Assembly (NCBI GenBank): GCA_035576005.1
Contig: DATLXH010000033.1
Span: 1 to 37,992 of the forward strand
DNA length: 37,992 nucleotides
DNA from: DATLXH01 sp035576005
GTDB lineage: Bacteria > Acidobacteriota > Thermoanaerobaculia > Gp7-AA8
Direction of reading: 5' to 3'
The position numbers and the translations under genes were made by a program. The notes under the pieces were generated by a model that had not been told where the DNA came from, did no database searches, and saw only the letters and a program-made list of their open reading frames with translations. Positions 12,301 to 19,260 of the stretch are shown here, one piece after another (position 1 is the first letter of the stretch; each line of letters begins with the position of its first letter).

Positions 12301-15300
12301 TCGGACGGTATCGAACGTCTACACACCGGCTGGCTCAGGCCTGCCCGGCATGCTTCTTCGATGCAGCGCAACGGCTGCGACGGGCGCCCCCTCCCCATGC
12401 TCGGCTTCTCCATCGTCAACCAGCTCGCGAATCGGCTCGAAAGCAGTCGCCTCCACGATCGCAAGAACGTTCAGCTACCAGCCCGGCACCACCTTCCTTC
12501 AATCCGTCGCGGCAAACGGCCTGGCGATCGACGCCCCGGCGTCCCATCGCGACAGACTCACTGTCTCAACATCAAACGACAGCATTCAATCGCTAGCAGT
12601 GTTTGACTCGCTCGGCCGGATCACCAGCAACACATCCACGGGAGGCACGGATACTGGTGGTGCCGGGTCCAGCAACGAAATCCTCTATGCCGCGAAGAGC
12701 GCACCAGTGCACGAGCGCTCACTGCCGGCGAAGATCAAGAGCGGCGATCTCGAAACTACTCTCCGCTATCCCGACGAGAATACCGTCATCGCCACGGATT
12801 CCCGGGGAGTCGAGACCACGACGAAACTCGATACATGGGAGAGGCCCGTCCAAGTCACCGTCGGACGACCCGGCGATCCGCTCCAGATCGACGAGCGTTT
12901 CGTCTACGACGCCGCCGGCCGAATGACCGAGCACCTCCGCAAGCAGCAGGGGAGTGGACTCGTCCGCACCACTTACGGCTACGACATCATGGGCCGCCGG
13001 ACTTTGGTGACAACCGAAGGAGTCAATGTCGACGGCGCTCGCTCATCGGTTGCGACATCGACCGCATACGATTTGGCCAACAGAAAGGTGACCACCACGC
13101 ACGCCGGTGGGGCCGTGACCACCGTCGATCTGGATACCTTCGGTCGGCCATCGAGGACCTCGACGTCCACCGGCTCGAGTCCAATCGTTGCGCACTCCGC
13201 CTACGACTTAGCCGGCAACCCGGTCTTCGCGACCGACATGCTGACCGCGTCAGCAGCCGCATTCGATGTTGATGGACGACTTACCGGCTCGCTGCACTCA
13301 GACGGAACCAAGTCGAGCAGTGCATACGACGCTTGGGACAGGGTAACCAGCTCCGAGACGATCGATGCGAACGGAAAGACGATCGCATCGACGGCGGCTG
13401 AATACAGCGACGCGGGACGAGTCAGCAAGCTCACCACGGCCGTCGATGCCGTAAAGAAGCGGACGACCGACTTCGTGTGGGACGGCGCGGGGAGAACCAC
13501 CGGCGTGGCTACATCGGGCCGTGCATCCCATTCCCTCTTTGATTCGTCAGGTCGTCTCAGGCGAACGGAATCAGGTGCAGGAAGCGCGGCCACCCTGAGC
13601 GAGACGTTCGAAGAGACAAAGGTCGTCTCGCACGACGGAGCGTTGCCACAGAAGATCACGCAAAAGGAACGAACCGGCAGCGCATACGAGATCGCCCTCG
13701 AGCTCAACTCGATGGGCGACGCGATCCGGCAGAAGGTCGGAAAGCTCGAATGGAACCAGAAGTTCGACGAGGCCGGCAATGTCACCGAGGCCTCCGAGCC
13801 AGGACGTCCGGCCGCAAAATATCAGTACGACGGGCGCGGAGCGTTAGAGAAAGAGACTCTGGAGGACGGCGTCTCTGTCAATGAGCATCGCTATCAGGCT
13901 ACGGGCGCATCGAGCGCGTATGTCGATCCGACTACCGAGGCGACAACCACGAAGCGCGATCTCATTGGTCGCGTGATTCTGCGTACGTATCCCGATGCGA
14001 CAACCGAGACAGTCGAATGGGAGGGAGTCCGTGTCAAGTCCGTAAAGGACCGGCAGGGAAGGACCCACAGCTTTATTTACAACGCAAAGGGCCAGATTAA
14101 GCAGATCGACGGCTCGGGCGTGACACACGAGCGATTTGTTTACGATGCCGCGGGCAGACTCATCCGCCGGGCGAACAAAGACTCGGCAGTTGAGTACGGC
14201 GATCCGACGCGGCCAGACGGAGGCTTTAACCTCGACGGCAACCCGCTTGTCACTCGACAGATTCGCTTCAAGGATGCCTCGGGTGTGGGCGCCGCGCAGG
14301 TCCTCGACCGCTACGAGCAGGAGCATGTCTGGAACGAGCATGGCGAGCGAACGCATGTGAAGCTTCCGTCGTACCCAGGCTTGAACGCCGAGGGCTGGAG
14401 CTCATGGCTGTACCAGACGTACGACGCGGTGGGGAACACGACATCCATCTCTCGAGTTGCTTCGAGCTCCGCGACCTCCGGCACGACACTCCTGACAGCA
14501 CGCTACCGCAGTGCAGGCAAGCCGGACGAGAGAGTTGTCATTCCTCGGGGAGTCAGCGGGGCAACGTCCGGCATCAAGCGTCTTTATGGATATGAGACCG
14601 ACACGGCACGCGCGAATCGCCTCGAGGTGACAGCGGGAAGCCGCCGGATCGCCGGGTCGCAGATCGCATACGACGGGCTGCAGATCGCCGCGGCGGAGAT
14701 GCTCGGTGTGTCGGGCGACACGCGAAGTTCGCGCTTTCGCTACGACAGCCGGAGCCGGTTGGACGCGGCGGTGTGGGGCACCACTGATCCAACTGCGGAA
14801 CCGGCCGCGCCTTCAACGCCCGGCAGAATCGACGAGCAGCTCACGCGCGCAGACTTCCGCTCAGCAGCTGAGCGAACGCAGAGACTGGGCGCGACCGAGC
14901 GTGCGCTTCTGGCGAGCAAAGGAACCGACCCAGCGAAGCTCGACCCACCGAGTCTGGTAATGACGGAGTCGGCCGGTCACAAGATCGCGACAATGGCGCT
15001 TGGCACTCGCGGGCGTACCGTCTCGTACAACGGATCAGAGCTCCGCTCGGACGGTGAGTACTTGTATGAGTTCGACGAGCGGGGTCGCATGATCCGGATG
15101 ACGGAGGACCCGCTCGCCGCGAATGTCTCGACAGCACTCCCGATCCGCCGCGTCGTCTACAACTACAACGGAGAGAACCGCGTCGTTGGAGAGCGAGCCG
15201 AGTACGCATCGATCACCCAGGCCGGTACCCTTCCCGCGGAAGGGGAGTGGAAGCTCGAAGACCGCCCCTCCATGCTCGCGGTCGGCGGTCTCCCAGCTGC

Positions 15301-17188
15301 GATTACCTACGTATGGGATCCGATCTCCGATCAGCTTCTATCCGTGTTTCGCTCCGGCGCGAGCGAGAATCCATCGCGCGACGCGCACGGAGGACTCCTC
15401 AAGCAGATCATTCACGGCGGACTCTCGTACGACGATCCAATTGAAGTCACGAGCGTCAACTCGACGGCGACGACTGCGCCAGGCGTCACGCCGCCACTCA
15501 CGCATCTCTATCCGGTCTACGATGAGGTAGGAGCGGGAAACCTTCAGCTCGTCCTCAACTCCGAAGCCGAGATCGTCGCACGCAGCGTCCCGAACGACCC
15601 GTACGGAGCAGACACGCTTTCCCTGAGCGGAGCGGCAGCCGACCGCATCGCAATCAAGGCAACGAAGAACGACGCCGGCGAGCTCGCCTCCATCGAAGTC
15701 TCCCTCCGAACCACCGAGGTACTCTCCGCCGCAACCGTCGCAACAGGAGTCCGCCTCGCGACCCTCGACGCGACTGGCGCCGTAGTCCGCCAATCGCCCG
15801 CAACTCCCACGCTCGACCCAACCAGTCCCTTCGCAGTCCGCTGGACCCTAACCGCCGCTGAGTGGCAAACCCTCATTTCAACGTCGGCAACAGCACCCGA
15901 ACCAACTCTCCTCTCCATCGCCGCCACCAACAGCCTGCGAGCAGCCGCCTGGGGCGCCACCCTGCCCATCCTCCCAGCCCCCGACTGGGCCGCAGCCACC
16001 CAACCCGTCTACACCTCCGGCGCCTTCCCCATCGAAGCCCGCGCCACGCTGGCAAGCCTCTCCAGCTTTCTCGCCTCCATCCCCAAATCCACCAACAAAA
16101 CCCTAACGCTCTACGAACCCGAAGGCCTCCCTCTTCTCGCGAGCCCCAACGGCGACCGCGACATCGACGATCTCCTCAGCGCCACCTTCCACGCCCACCC
16201 GATGTCGTCGCGACTCGGACAACTCGACTACGTACGCGCCAGGTGGCTGCATAAGGCGTCGGGGACATGGCTCTCTCCTGATCCGGAGGGGTACCAGGAC
16301 AGTTCAAATCTCTACAGTTTTGCCGGTGGCGATCCGATCAACCGGCGAGACCCGAGAGGTGAGCAATATGATCCGGTTGCAGTACATTGGTGGTTCCAAG
16401 AAAAGGTTCGAGTCGCTAAGAATTACTACTCGAGCAGTGACTTGGTCGTAGTCGATGCGACCGGCAACACGCTCTCCGATATCGGCTCGGGATTCAGCTC
16501 TTCATTCAATATCGGAACGAAGACAGGGCAGACTTACACGGACGAGGGTGGTTTCCGGGATGCTTACTCGACGGGGATGATTCTTTCTGCAGGGGCGGGA
16601 GATTTAGGAGAAACAATTCTCGCTGCTGTAGGCACTGTCTCAGCTGGCATAAAAAGTGTGCAGACGGTTCCGCAGGTAAAGACCATCGCCAGGATCGAAC
16701 GCGAACTAAAGGTGGCCACAACAGCGGAACAGGAAGGCGAGCTGCTTGTCCAACGAGCTCTGGTTCGCCGTGGCTTTCAGATTGGGCCTTCGGTAAAGAT
16801 CAAGGGTGCATGTGGAACTGGGCGATGCAATCAGGGCGTGGACATGATTGCGGGGCGAACAAATGTGGTCTCGCCGAATCGTACTCTTGCGGTAGAGGTC
16901 AAGAGCGTTCATCGCCCAGACCTTAGGATAGATAAGCAGGCTATTCAGCAAGGTAGTGAAATGTTCAACGAGACCCGCCTTGCACGAGCAGCTGATCCTG
17001 CTCGGTCGAGTCCGAAGACCATCGAAGCTGCCCGACGCCTACAAAAGATTCAAGACGCAGGCAAACTGGAATCGTATAAGGCGACCTACAATCGCTCGAA
17101 AGGGACGGTCAGTTTCTGGCGACTCGCGTCGGAAGAACTTGGCAGAACTGTGATCAATGAGATCAAAACGTGGTTGCTCTTCCCATGA
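2..17188 (+). CDS. giant RHS/YD-repeat polymorphic toxin, 5' partial
   Basis: The frame is open from the first bases and runs 5,728 residues to a TGA, so the true start lies upstream; the GTG at position 2 is only a repeat codon. In order the protein shows a TPPV repeat (residues 1-128), tandem bacterial Ig-like modules with recurring 'DRTPP' linkers (about 140-1100), Big_5-like modules (nt 3360-3660 and 6400-6700), a carboxypeptidase-regulatory-like domain (nt 4258-4735) split by a repeat insertion, a beta-rich middle, an RHS entry segment with 'RTYRSR' (nt 11140-11400), YD repeats such as 'YDAAGRLIRR' (nt 11640-15200), an RHS core (nt 16214-16360) and a 275-residue C-terminal domain. In known RHS toxins the YD repeats form a shell enclosing a cleaved toxin. 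The overall architecture is clear; export route and target are not visible. Confidence 0.93.
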   Translation: MTPPVTPPVTPPVTPPVTPPVTPPVTPPVTPPVTPPVTPPVTPPVTPPVTPPVTPPVTPPVTPPVTPPVTPPVTPPVTPPVTPPVTPPVTPPVTPPVTPPVTPPVTPPVTPPVTPPVTPPVTPPPVTPPSPSSTLSILTPTSNSCIAAPQVTVRGEWSGIAFDTITVTLDSSSMAASIDVLNESWTASIPAGTEGQKVLTVNARRGADITSVSSPITIDRTPPAITISEGGVPFTGGTLNRPVSPFVRASDLDPNVRLTSTLDGAPFSSGSTISTEGAHRLEIIAADCGGLETRQTISFEIDRTSPILRSITPASGAVVGEKPLALQGLTDPDVIRIEIAGANQVVTPRQDGSFTIEGLTFSEGLNERTIVLIDRAGNRTSTDYRFTLKSAAPTIEITESGSPLVSGSLFNRPVQIVVRSSDGTAAVSALNDTPYTSGTVVNADGSYRITARVVDSVGHASNAEASFSIDRTPPVVKITSPLSDSVVAGRLDVRGTGGDSIEIVVNGTVATLSPDGSFTASITLDSSTTPGANVITAAGRDRAGNRGRDDVTVKSESLAAGILITSPADGSITNRPVVDVTGRILTPGAGVVVTMGTNTASTDSTGAFRFSRHPLLEGENSIAVNARDAAGRATSVSVRIIADFTPPRLEVMESGQPLVEGSRFAQQASITLEASDNRGGTTVEWTIDGVKQAPPSSSTTGSLRTSAPPATISAQGGHTLSALARDAAGNESRVERTFFIGSSGGSGGCQLSGFDPAANATIFGRSARITGRSGNATAVSVAGTRADVAEGTFTAVVELPLEGANSLAIRCLDGAGIPTGQAFELTLFRVTGEPSVTIDVPSEASFTLQAVAAVAGTVGPGVTSVDVNGIAGTIAPGDVNSTRAWSVASVRLTNGINILVAHARNSASRVSAVSRRLIYLANAPSIVITSPSPASETGAATIDLSGTFENLDATSLAMSGSSIAASSTVWNDTSGTFTFQAVPLAAGDNSFVISGRNRLGVQTSASIVVRQIPAAPSISISEPRDHRYFSNAAGASFSVSGVASGSGGSTIEVNGVPASVTSAGGSALSFVATVPFATAGGVTPVVARITEPDGDAALTTIRVNVLPTPADVGMSGQKLRILDTFPLNNAVEVDPGALLLVLFSAPINSTTVSATTLSLQASDGSTIGTLNRVDRDVVTLAPTALLLPGRYTLTITPSVKDLAGNSIAASETRSFTVTASAPSTPPQLAPVVASACAQTVDVKGTAPSGSRLQIDIGTLTLNTQANSSGAFSVTIPLSGQSGFAVVRARIVGSDGSLSPAAEGLFLVDCGGPQVVAASFDRITNKLTIDFSEPLRSSSLSVGPAGSIRLTRDDSASVGGTVALAANSATISPSENLSAKSFTLHVTTGVMDASGNALISPFSRQFTLSGTQPPSVPGDGSGFITGEIYDATTGRPLAGATIIVEVPNAGEAATTVSPAGRGWSRQRPGEGSREIRSRRGSRDHPLPLVSSVQPSNLSQPLTLLASLTSLSPSGRGNASSSGEGSRSALLASSATAALTTISDARGRYTLRLPEGAHTLRISAPGRLAAWRQIIVSAGAGVVPIDIRLTSTGASGTTSAASALVLEHGAETSLTRRAGINLPASAVAPGKQVSLTAIAAQSLPGLLPLGWSPLATAEISVEGSVAIAGAQITFNLPGPAIVTSAQTLSLVVYDDKRDEWRVVIAAVSVPADGRVTLPLSSTGTYALVYPDRGPRLASPASPRTGLPLVGVTNRCAKEPAACILVRKDFSLNPPIVAPTERSVAALTIEGSAAATYPSGTAVQAYIDEELRLADGTTILDPPFATDLLLYRTLTGDDAVADFALAPTARAAEVILSSGFDHIRILPYPGRLDRGTLIGSEGGRVPGDDAVALEIPAGAASEPLRVTTSAIPASEIAAIGPIAGFRVVGGFALSLTRSSNSSSDFDGDGRPDAPAPVELVQSARGTFAVERSKLPTPGSQLILAEVLEATPHGRLVRLASQLGAIADSNTPADTLRVATRPIDRALLPLDGIIREGRYLLLAAEQPIAFATGSLRLGAQGPHVSAAKISSAALGVSDQTSSSGIFALPVVSKPAAPFTLIPRHATYGEGTPYTASAAPDSDAVVRLGDILFASQPPLLTSLSPADGATEVSLTTSVRAAFSIALDAGSIVPSSISVRNASTGATVEGTTKSDGAAAILWTMPPAAKLTPNSRYIVTVSSSLRGGNGALVPRSIVSSFSTLTQQTSGEVNLDRIRITIPDPRGVSRISGQAGALPSGWQGVAVRRGVDFATRYQASAGSDGSFAFDAGSASVADRITIGDVIDLQVVNSAGNVAAILRLTPFVSADGRGFIAPSCSAPGCQPTRFTSRDGISVTVPPGTFDTPALIAIAPEPKTALSGVPSLDAEVSSHSTFRLTFDCIDNTLPAVPSPCVARNGITVDLPAPSGTDPARTYLLARLSESSRGPRLTIVDTLRLESNRFTNASATPLSGVASSASSSAASGSSSASSASVSSFAASALAAPGAPVSSRAWAGGREGRGTSSATRESFEAITPLATSTAKRNLPGITRPGTYSAVDLKSSSGIGWALIESTSSSIEYFSNSFQSLFISREVLIDNGGRVALPVIATKPFTVEGVDSFTGFQRFSKVYDPIPAGGPGGAIAIPSPEENTSGPYPVFGTPFRIELVDLTVAGSQIETVRGVKILLSAAGDVTVTPDANLPKSRISALNVTKGLYDDNLSGGISLGGALGDRLSILIGETSVDPRAPISVVFSEPIFVGPDETPDEINRVLHTLIDFESGTESGSWTSIASQARFTLDSGGRRVIVTPTSELERGGLYRLTLRRSIADRSGANSTPGLTLGRVLSGAASSPALADDLRIEFRTRAPKGPLGTFNINRGVVRDLALHGNILFVSALHGGILAYDTSNPDALGLTAAPFAFVPGDTRNDPARPSVQNWGLAPDRHGRLWTTALTDRFGVLRSYRVEDFLTARDTTSAACSSDPHAVCRQVSNAIVSYAPGLALSMPIGSAALLTQPEATPRKLQVMLQDDTLTVPASALPKAVKVGTYEGIGDLISLSLAWDRTQPYLTQRITIENASLDLKWSADATPSQPAQFPAVLVRSNDTIRIVRNRTTYGVISLFGYGLGVYDLNAIESNDFASKPAGYETIEEKVAITTGALDATGAEPCVQSAAAPQGIRCPIIDLTFSPEAAILPAESTAHFSIFGLEQNKGILDFQVTPPLVGPRAEGELKVPGKAQRAAQGLVLSSSYNGSSGPTRIDHPRLAELRQLFKQAANREPSRRFTGVATYRRSNGPSSAPEAKSYLLIPALEYGLLVVEATSAQLTDESLADVIWIPSGAYSVRAIAGSTLATVVDGAGRILLVDLSRIDEREGLGPIPLCASALCNARLFPTAKAALGSGLTEDGVGSWDPRVIWKSVPNLVTGTLAPVIDPRTGMLYSGEVLGAKVNVISAIEPQLRATADTGDLVGTRAIGGSIPLGIPHSDDLFQCPPTEATCNASLAAFRLEADLPASIAASLGENGIPIAIESEIVEGSLAPQTSEGLPRSHLRPDGPRAVTIYLRNQTPPLSPELRASLGLQSGRSRFISPWIVAIADPRASEQYLWPTGTTAAAKAALGCVKCERPPHLRGKKESDGVYEIYTAGRSLRARIVGQTPLSVLPVGSPSGSPPATSPLLASIAPVRITTVMADTVRPTNVLVAAQNPPIASGMLQETIYLHSGELETIAMDLDAGGRSGWNVAIDRTYRSRTLGATPLGHGWTSSIFRRLRPLPNGNIEYRDAQNETWLFTATTSAGLASATPPPPPLPAGEGPGVRASAETTYLSPMGLFLKLVPAENGWMLLDQKRRITQFDFLGRLTSESDEFFDGRTGGNTIRYYYDATGRLTQILDPNDRTTTLHYNGEGLLDEITDWRSRKVTYRYTNALLTSVDLPQVATASGETRPKIQYRYDETQTATVASRLELATNLREIINPNEAATGKARTSLTYDASDHVTTERWATNESATLTYAGNSATVRDILGAVRRYELTPDSGGSAATDRPHVAKLTESVPVFNADFGVLPGAITASAPPVNVRDREWSFRYNSEGLLETGTLAGVRTVSNVYTPAGSGLPGMLLRCSATAATGAPSPCSASPSSTSSRIGSKAVASTIARTFSYQPGTTFLQSVAANGLAIDAPASHRDRLTVSTSNDSIQSLAVFDSLGRITSNTSTGGTDTGGAGSSNEILYAAKSAPVHERSLPAKIKSGDLETTLRYPDENTVIATDSRGVETTTKLDTWERPVQVTVGRPGDPLQIDERFVYDAAGRMTEHLRKQQGSGLVRTTYGYDIMGRRTLVTTEGVNVDGARSSVATSTAYDLANRKVTTTHAGGAVTTVDLDTFGRPSRTSTSTGSSPIVAHSAYDLAGNPVFATDMLTASAAAFDVDGRLTGSLHSDGTKSSSAYDAWDRVTSSETIDANGKTIASTAAEYSDAGRVSKLTTAVDAVKKRTTDFVWDGAGRTTGVATSGRASHSLFDSSGRLRRTESGAGSAATLSETFEETKVVSHDGALPQKITQKERTGSAYEIALELNSMGDAIRQKVGKLEWNQKFDEAGNVTEASEPGRPAAKYQYDGRGALEKETLEDGVSVNEHRYQATGASSAYVDPTTEATTTKRDLIGRVILRTYPDATTETVEWEGVRVKSVKDRQGRTHSFIYNAKGQIKQIDGSGVTHERFVYDAAGRLIRRANKDSAVEYGDPTRPDGGFNLDGNPLVTRQIRFKDASGVGAAQVLDRYEQEHVWNEHGERTHVKLPSYPGLNAEGWSSWLYQTYDAVGNTTSISRVASSSATSGTTLLTARYRSAGKPDERVVIPRGVSGATSGIKRLYGYETDTARANRLEVTAGSRRIAGSQIAYDGLQIAAAEMLGVSGDTRSSRFRYDSRSRLDAAVWGTTDPTAEPAAPSTPGRIDEQLTRADFRSAAERTQRLGATERALLASKGTDPAKLDPPSLVMTESAGHKIATMALGTRGRTVSYNGSELRSDGEYLYEFDERGRMIRMTEDPLAANVSTALPIRRVVYNYNGENRVVGERAEYASITQAGTLPAEGEWKLEDRPSMLAVGGLPAAITYVWDPISDQLLSVFRSGASENPSRDAHGGLLKQIIHGGLSYDDPIEVTSVNSTATTAPGVTPPLTHLYPVYDEVGAGNLQLVLNSEAEIVARSVPNDPYGADTLSLSGAAADRIAIKATKNDAGELASIEVSLRTTEVLSAATVATGVRLATLDATGAVVRQSPATPTLDPTSPFAVRWTLTAAEWQTLISTSATAPEPTLLSIAATNSLRAAAWGATLPILPAPDWAAATQPVYTSGAFPIEARATLASLSSFLASIPKSTNKTLTLYEPEGLPLLASPNGDRDIDDLLSATFHAHPMSSRLGQLDYVRARWLHKASGTWLSPDPEGYQDSSNLYSFAGGDPINRRDPRGEQYDPVAVHWWFQEKVRVAKNYYSSSDLVVVDATGNTLSDIGSGFSSSFNIGTKTGQTYTDEGGFRDAYSTGMILSAGAGDLGETILAAVGTVSAGIKSVQTVPQVKTIARIERELKVATTAEQEGELLVQRALVRRGFQIGPSVKIKGACGTGRCNQGVDMIAGRTNVVSPNRTLAVEVKSVHRPDLRIDKQAIQQGSEMFNETRLARAADPARSSPKTIEAARRLQKIQDAGKLESYKATYNRSKGTVSFWRLASEELGRTVINEIKTWLLFP
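4365..4570. repeat. REP/BIME-like palindromic repeat cluster inside the RHS gene
   Basis: Several perfect inverted repeats are packed here. TCTCCCC/GGGGAGA lies at 4365-4381 with a 3-base loop. CCCTCTCCCC/GGGGAGAGGG lies at 4524-4546 with loop gtc. A long-range pair GGGTGAGGGG (4402-4411) and CCCCTCACCC (4496-4505) encloses the middle, and a fourth imperfect hairpin follows at about 4552-4570. This CTCTCCC...GGGAGAGG style is typical of dispersed intergenic REP-like sequences, and a related hairpin lies between genes at 31954-31971. The translation here is low-complexity (SPSGRGN, SSSGEGSRS), unlike the Ig-like sequence on both sides, yet the frame stays open. Confidence 0.85.
10980..10999. 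repeat. perfect 8-bp palindrome (GACAGACA / TGTCTGTC) inside the RHS gene
   Basis: GACAGACA at 10980-10987 and TGTCTGTC at 10992-10999 are separated by CCCC. The local translation (VGQTPLSVLPVGSPSGSPP) looks unlike the flanking protein. A small mobile palindrome inserted in frame would explain this, as with the larger clusters in the same gene, but a single hairpin could also be chance. Confidence 0.5.
11430..11466. repeat. REP-like hairpin CCCCTCTCCC-ggc-GGGAGAGGGG inside the RHS gene
   Basis: A perfect 10-bp stem (11430-11439 with 11443-11452) with a 3-base loop is followed by ccaggggtgagggc. Both parts match the CTCTCCC / GGTGAGGG composition of the cluster at 4365-4570. It lies in the RHS entry segment and is translated as PPLPAGEGPGVRA, between 'ENETWLF'-type RHS sequence and 'YLSPMGLFLKLVP'. 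It therefore interrupts an otherwise normal RHS module without changing frame. Confidence 0.85.
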
Positions 17189-17931
17189 CGATCGAAGGGC
17201 AAGCGGATTACATTCAGTCGCTTCGCGATAGTGTTCGTGATCTCGAAAAACAGCATCGTGCCGCTCTCCGGTTCCCTTGGAAGAAGGGTGATAGTACGAA
17301 GATTGCATTCAAGCTGACTCACCGGTGGATAGTCATTGCTGCAAATGAATATGCTATACGGAGTTCGGCTGTGGCCGAGGCACTGAGTAGCGCATTCGAC
17401 CACTACGTCGAAGCACGCGAGGGTGCGAAGGGCGGCGCAACGCTCGGTTATCTTGATGTGCAAGCATTTGGTGCTGCCCTTCTGAGTTCTCGACATGACG
17501 AAGCACGGAAGTTTGCTGCGCACATCGCGAGCCTCGCCGTACTTACTCGACCCCTACACGCGACTGCATCCGATGCGGCAGGCGCTCTTTGTGGCCAGCA
17601 TGCTGCGAAGGCATTGATTGAATGGCTTGCGCGAACTCCCGAATCACCTCAGCAGCAGGTTGATGTGTGCAGGGAAGACATAGAGTCGAGGTGGGAGCAG
17701 TTCGTGAGGTGGGTAGACATTGCCTCCGCCACGACGAAAGGCGATGGGGATCTGTTCGCGACCTCGGCCCATGGACTAAAGAAATGGTACGACCATGAAG
17801 TTAAGCGTGGTGAGTTCTTCAATACGGAAGATAGGCATCTGTATCTGCCGGGTAGCTTGATTGCGATAACTGCACACCGCGACGGCTTGAGAATGCCGTT
17901 CGATGACGAACGATGGCCACAGAAAATGTAG
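17185..17931 (+). CDS. candidate immunity protein for the RHS C-terminal toxin
   Basis: The 248-residue protein starts at an ATG whose last bases form the RHS stop (ATGA overlap at 17185-17188), so the two genes are translationally coupled. A GTG 15 bases upstream is possible but would extend the overlap. It has no signal peptide and appears largely alpha-helical, with a C-terminal stretch (AHGLKKWYDHEVKRGEFF, then LPGSLIAITAHRDGLRMP) that loosely recalls Imm49-type immunity proteins. I cannot confirm that family. The base composition is visibly less GC-rich than the RHS shell and matches the toxin tip, as expected for an exchangeable toxin/immunity cassette. The immunity role is inferred mainly from position. 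Confidence 0.7.
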   Translation: MTIEGQADYIQSLRDSVRDLEKQHRAALRFPWKKGDSTKIAFKLTHRWIVIAANEYAIRSSAVAEALSSAFDHYVEAREGAKGGATLGYLDVQAFGAALLSSRHDEARKFAAHIASLAVLTRPLHATASDAAGALCGQHAAKALIEWLARTPESPQQQVDVCREDIESRWEQFVRWVDIASATTKGDGDLFATSAHGLKKWYDHEVKRGEFFNTEDRHLYLPGSLIAITAHRDGLRMPFDDERWPQKM

Positions 17932-17984
17932 AAACGTTTCTATCCGCTCCCCGATGCTAGCGGCCTTGGGGGTAGGCGCAAATG

Positions 17985-19100
17985 CCTGTAGTACCACAAT
18001 GGGAATTGCGTGTGGGGTCTTTCGGAGGATTTGTGCGCCGGAGGCTGGCCAAATCGGCGGCGATTTGCGTTTCGATGACGCATTCGCGCGAGTCCGATGG
18101 TCAACGAGTGACTCGCGCGCACACTTCGGGCGTCTCGAGCCGTGTTCGACGAGAAAGCTTCCGCGTTTGTTAAGGTTAAGGTTAAGCGGCGAGCTTGGTT
18201 GGAATGAGGAACGGAAGCCGGCGATTCCGGCCGGCGTAGACCAGGTCGAATGGCAGCTCGACCGGTTTGTCTGGGTCTCGCGGTTGGCGCGCGGCGGTGA
18301 GACGGCGTGGACGCTTGCCGGTATGAGCCCGAAGTAGATCTCTGCCGGAGTGTCGCCGTTCAGACCTTGATGCGGGCGGAGAGTGGCGTAGTAGAAGAGT
18401 CCGAGGGCGACCGTATCTTCGAGGTGGCCGGCAGAGAGTGGCCGGCGGAACCTCAGATCGAGCATCTCTTTGAGAGTTCTCCAGAGTCTCTCGATGATGG
18501 CGATCGAGCCGGTCCGGCCGATTGCTCCGAATCGCTGAGAGATTCCGAGAGTGCGGAGCTTCTCCACGAATGAAAGTCCCGTGAATTGAGGACCCCGATC
18601 GGTGACGAAGTGCTTGGGCGCTCCGTACCGATGAACGGCGTTCTCTACGAGCAGGGCAATCTCCTCACTCGTTGGTTCCTTCGAGAAAACTTTGAACGTG
18701 AGCGGAAACCGGGAGTAGACGTCGAGAATGACGACGAGCTTGAAGATCCAGATTCTCAAGAAGCTCGGTACGTCGGTGATGTCGGTCATCCAGATGTGGT
18801 TCGCCTCTTTGGCGCGGAGCACACCGAGCTCGTCGCGTTTGGAGATTGACTTTGTAGCGGGAGCTGGCAGCAAGACAGGATTCTTGCGATACCGGCGCAC
18901 GGTCTCGGTGCTGAGTTTCTTGCCGGCTCGTACGAGCGAGGGCCAGACCTTTGGCAAGGAGAATGAGCTCCTTCATTCGAAGAAGAAGCCCGAGGTGTTG
19001 CGGGGAAAAGTTCCGGCTCTTCGCGAGTGAAGCCAGAGCACGCGCGCCCATAGCCGGCTCGCCGGGCGAGCCGGTCATTGAGGGTGAGAGCAAGGGTGGA
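17985..19100 (-). pseudogene. DDE integrase-core transposase, copy 1 (frameshifted by deletion)
   Basis: Reading leftward, the N-terminus (MGARALASLAKSRNFSPQHL from about 19053) breaks at 18937 and the remainder continues in another frame. That remainder holds a retroviral-integrase-type core: WMTDITD with the first Asp, VTDRGPQFTG with the second Asp, and IERLWRTLKE with the catalytic Glu, followed by FYYATLRPHQGL. This order is typical of IS3/IS481-like transposases. No stop codon occurs before the left end of the element. The frame runs on antisense to the putative immunity gene as far as 17776, so the native C-terminus is probably lost. The catalytic triad is intact but the protein is not. 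Confidence 0.85.
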
Positions 19101-19260
19101 TTTCCTTTCTGGACGGGATGCGTAGGGAGGTTAGCGGACGATCTCAAGCACGCACTCGGAAAGCAAGAGGCCGCTGGTTCGAGTCTCAAACCGCGGCTGT
19201 TCGCCGGAGCACGCGCGAACGCAAAAGCACATTCGCGTGAAAGGGGGATAAAATCAAGCG
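17985..19260 (-). mobile_element. defective insertion sequence, copy 1 (DDE transposase, internal deletion)
   Basis: This segment shares its left edge (cctgtagtaccacaatggg) and right edge (gtgaaagggggata, then atcaagcg) with copy 2 at 20292-21587, which defines the common unit. Relative to copy 2 it lacks 407 bases at the junction 18936/18937 (tacgag joined to cgagggcc). That loss removes the middle of the transposase N-terminal region and shifts the frame. It retains about 386 bases (18156-18541) that copy 2 has lost, encoding the C-terminal catalytic part. I found no convincing terminal inverted repeats or target-site duplication, so the outer limits are set only by the copy comparison. Confidence 0.85.

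Noticed and set aside
17776..17984. Continuation of the copy 1 transposase frame into the immunity gene region as real C-terminal sequence
   Set aside because: The IS edge defined by comparison with copy 2 is at 17985. Beyond it the frame is simply antisense of another gene.
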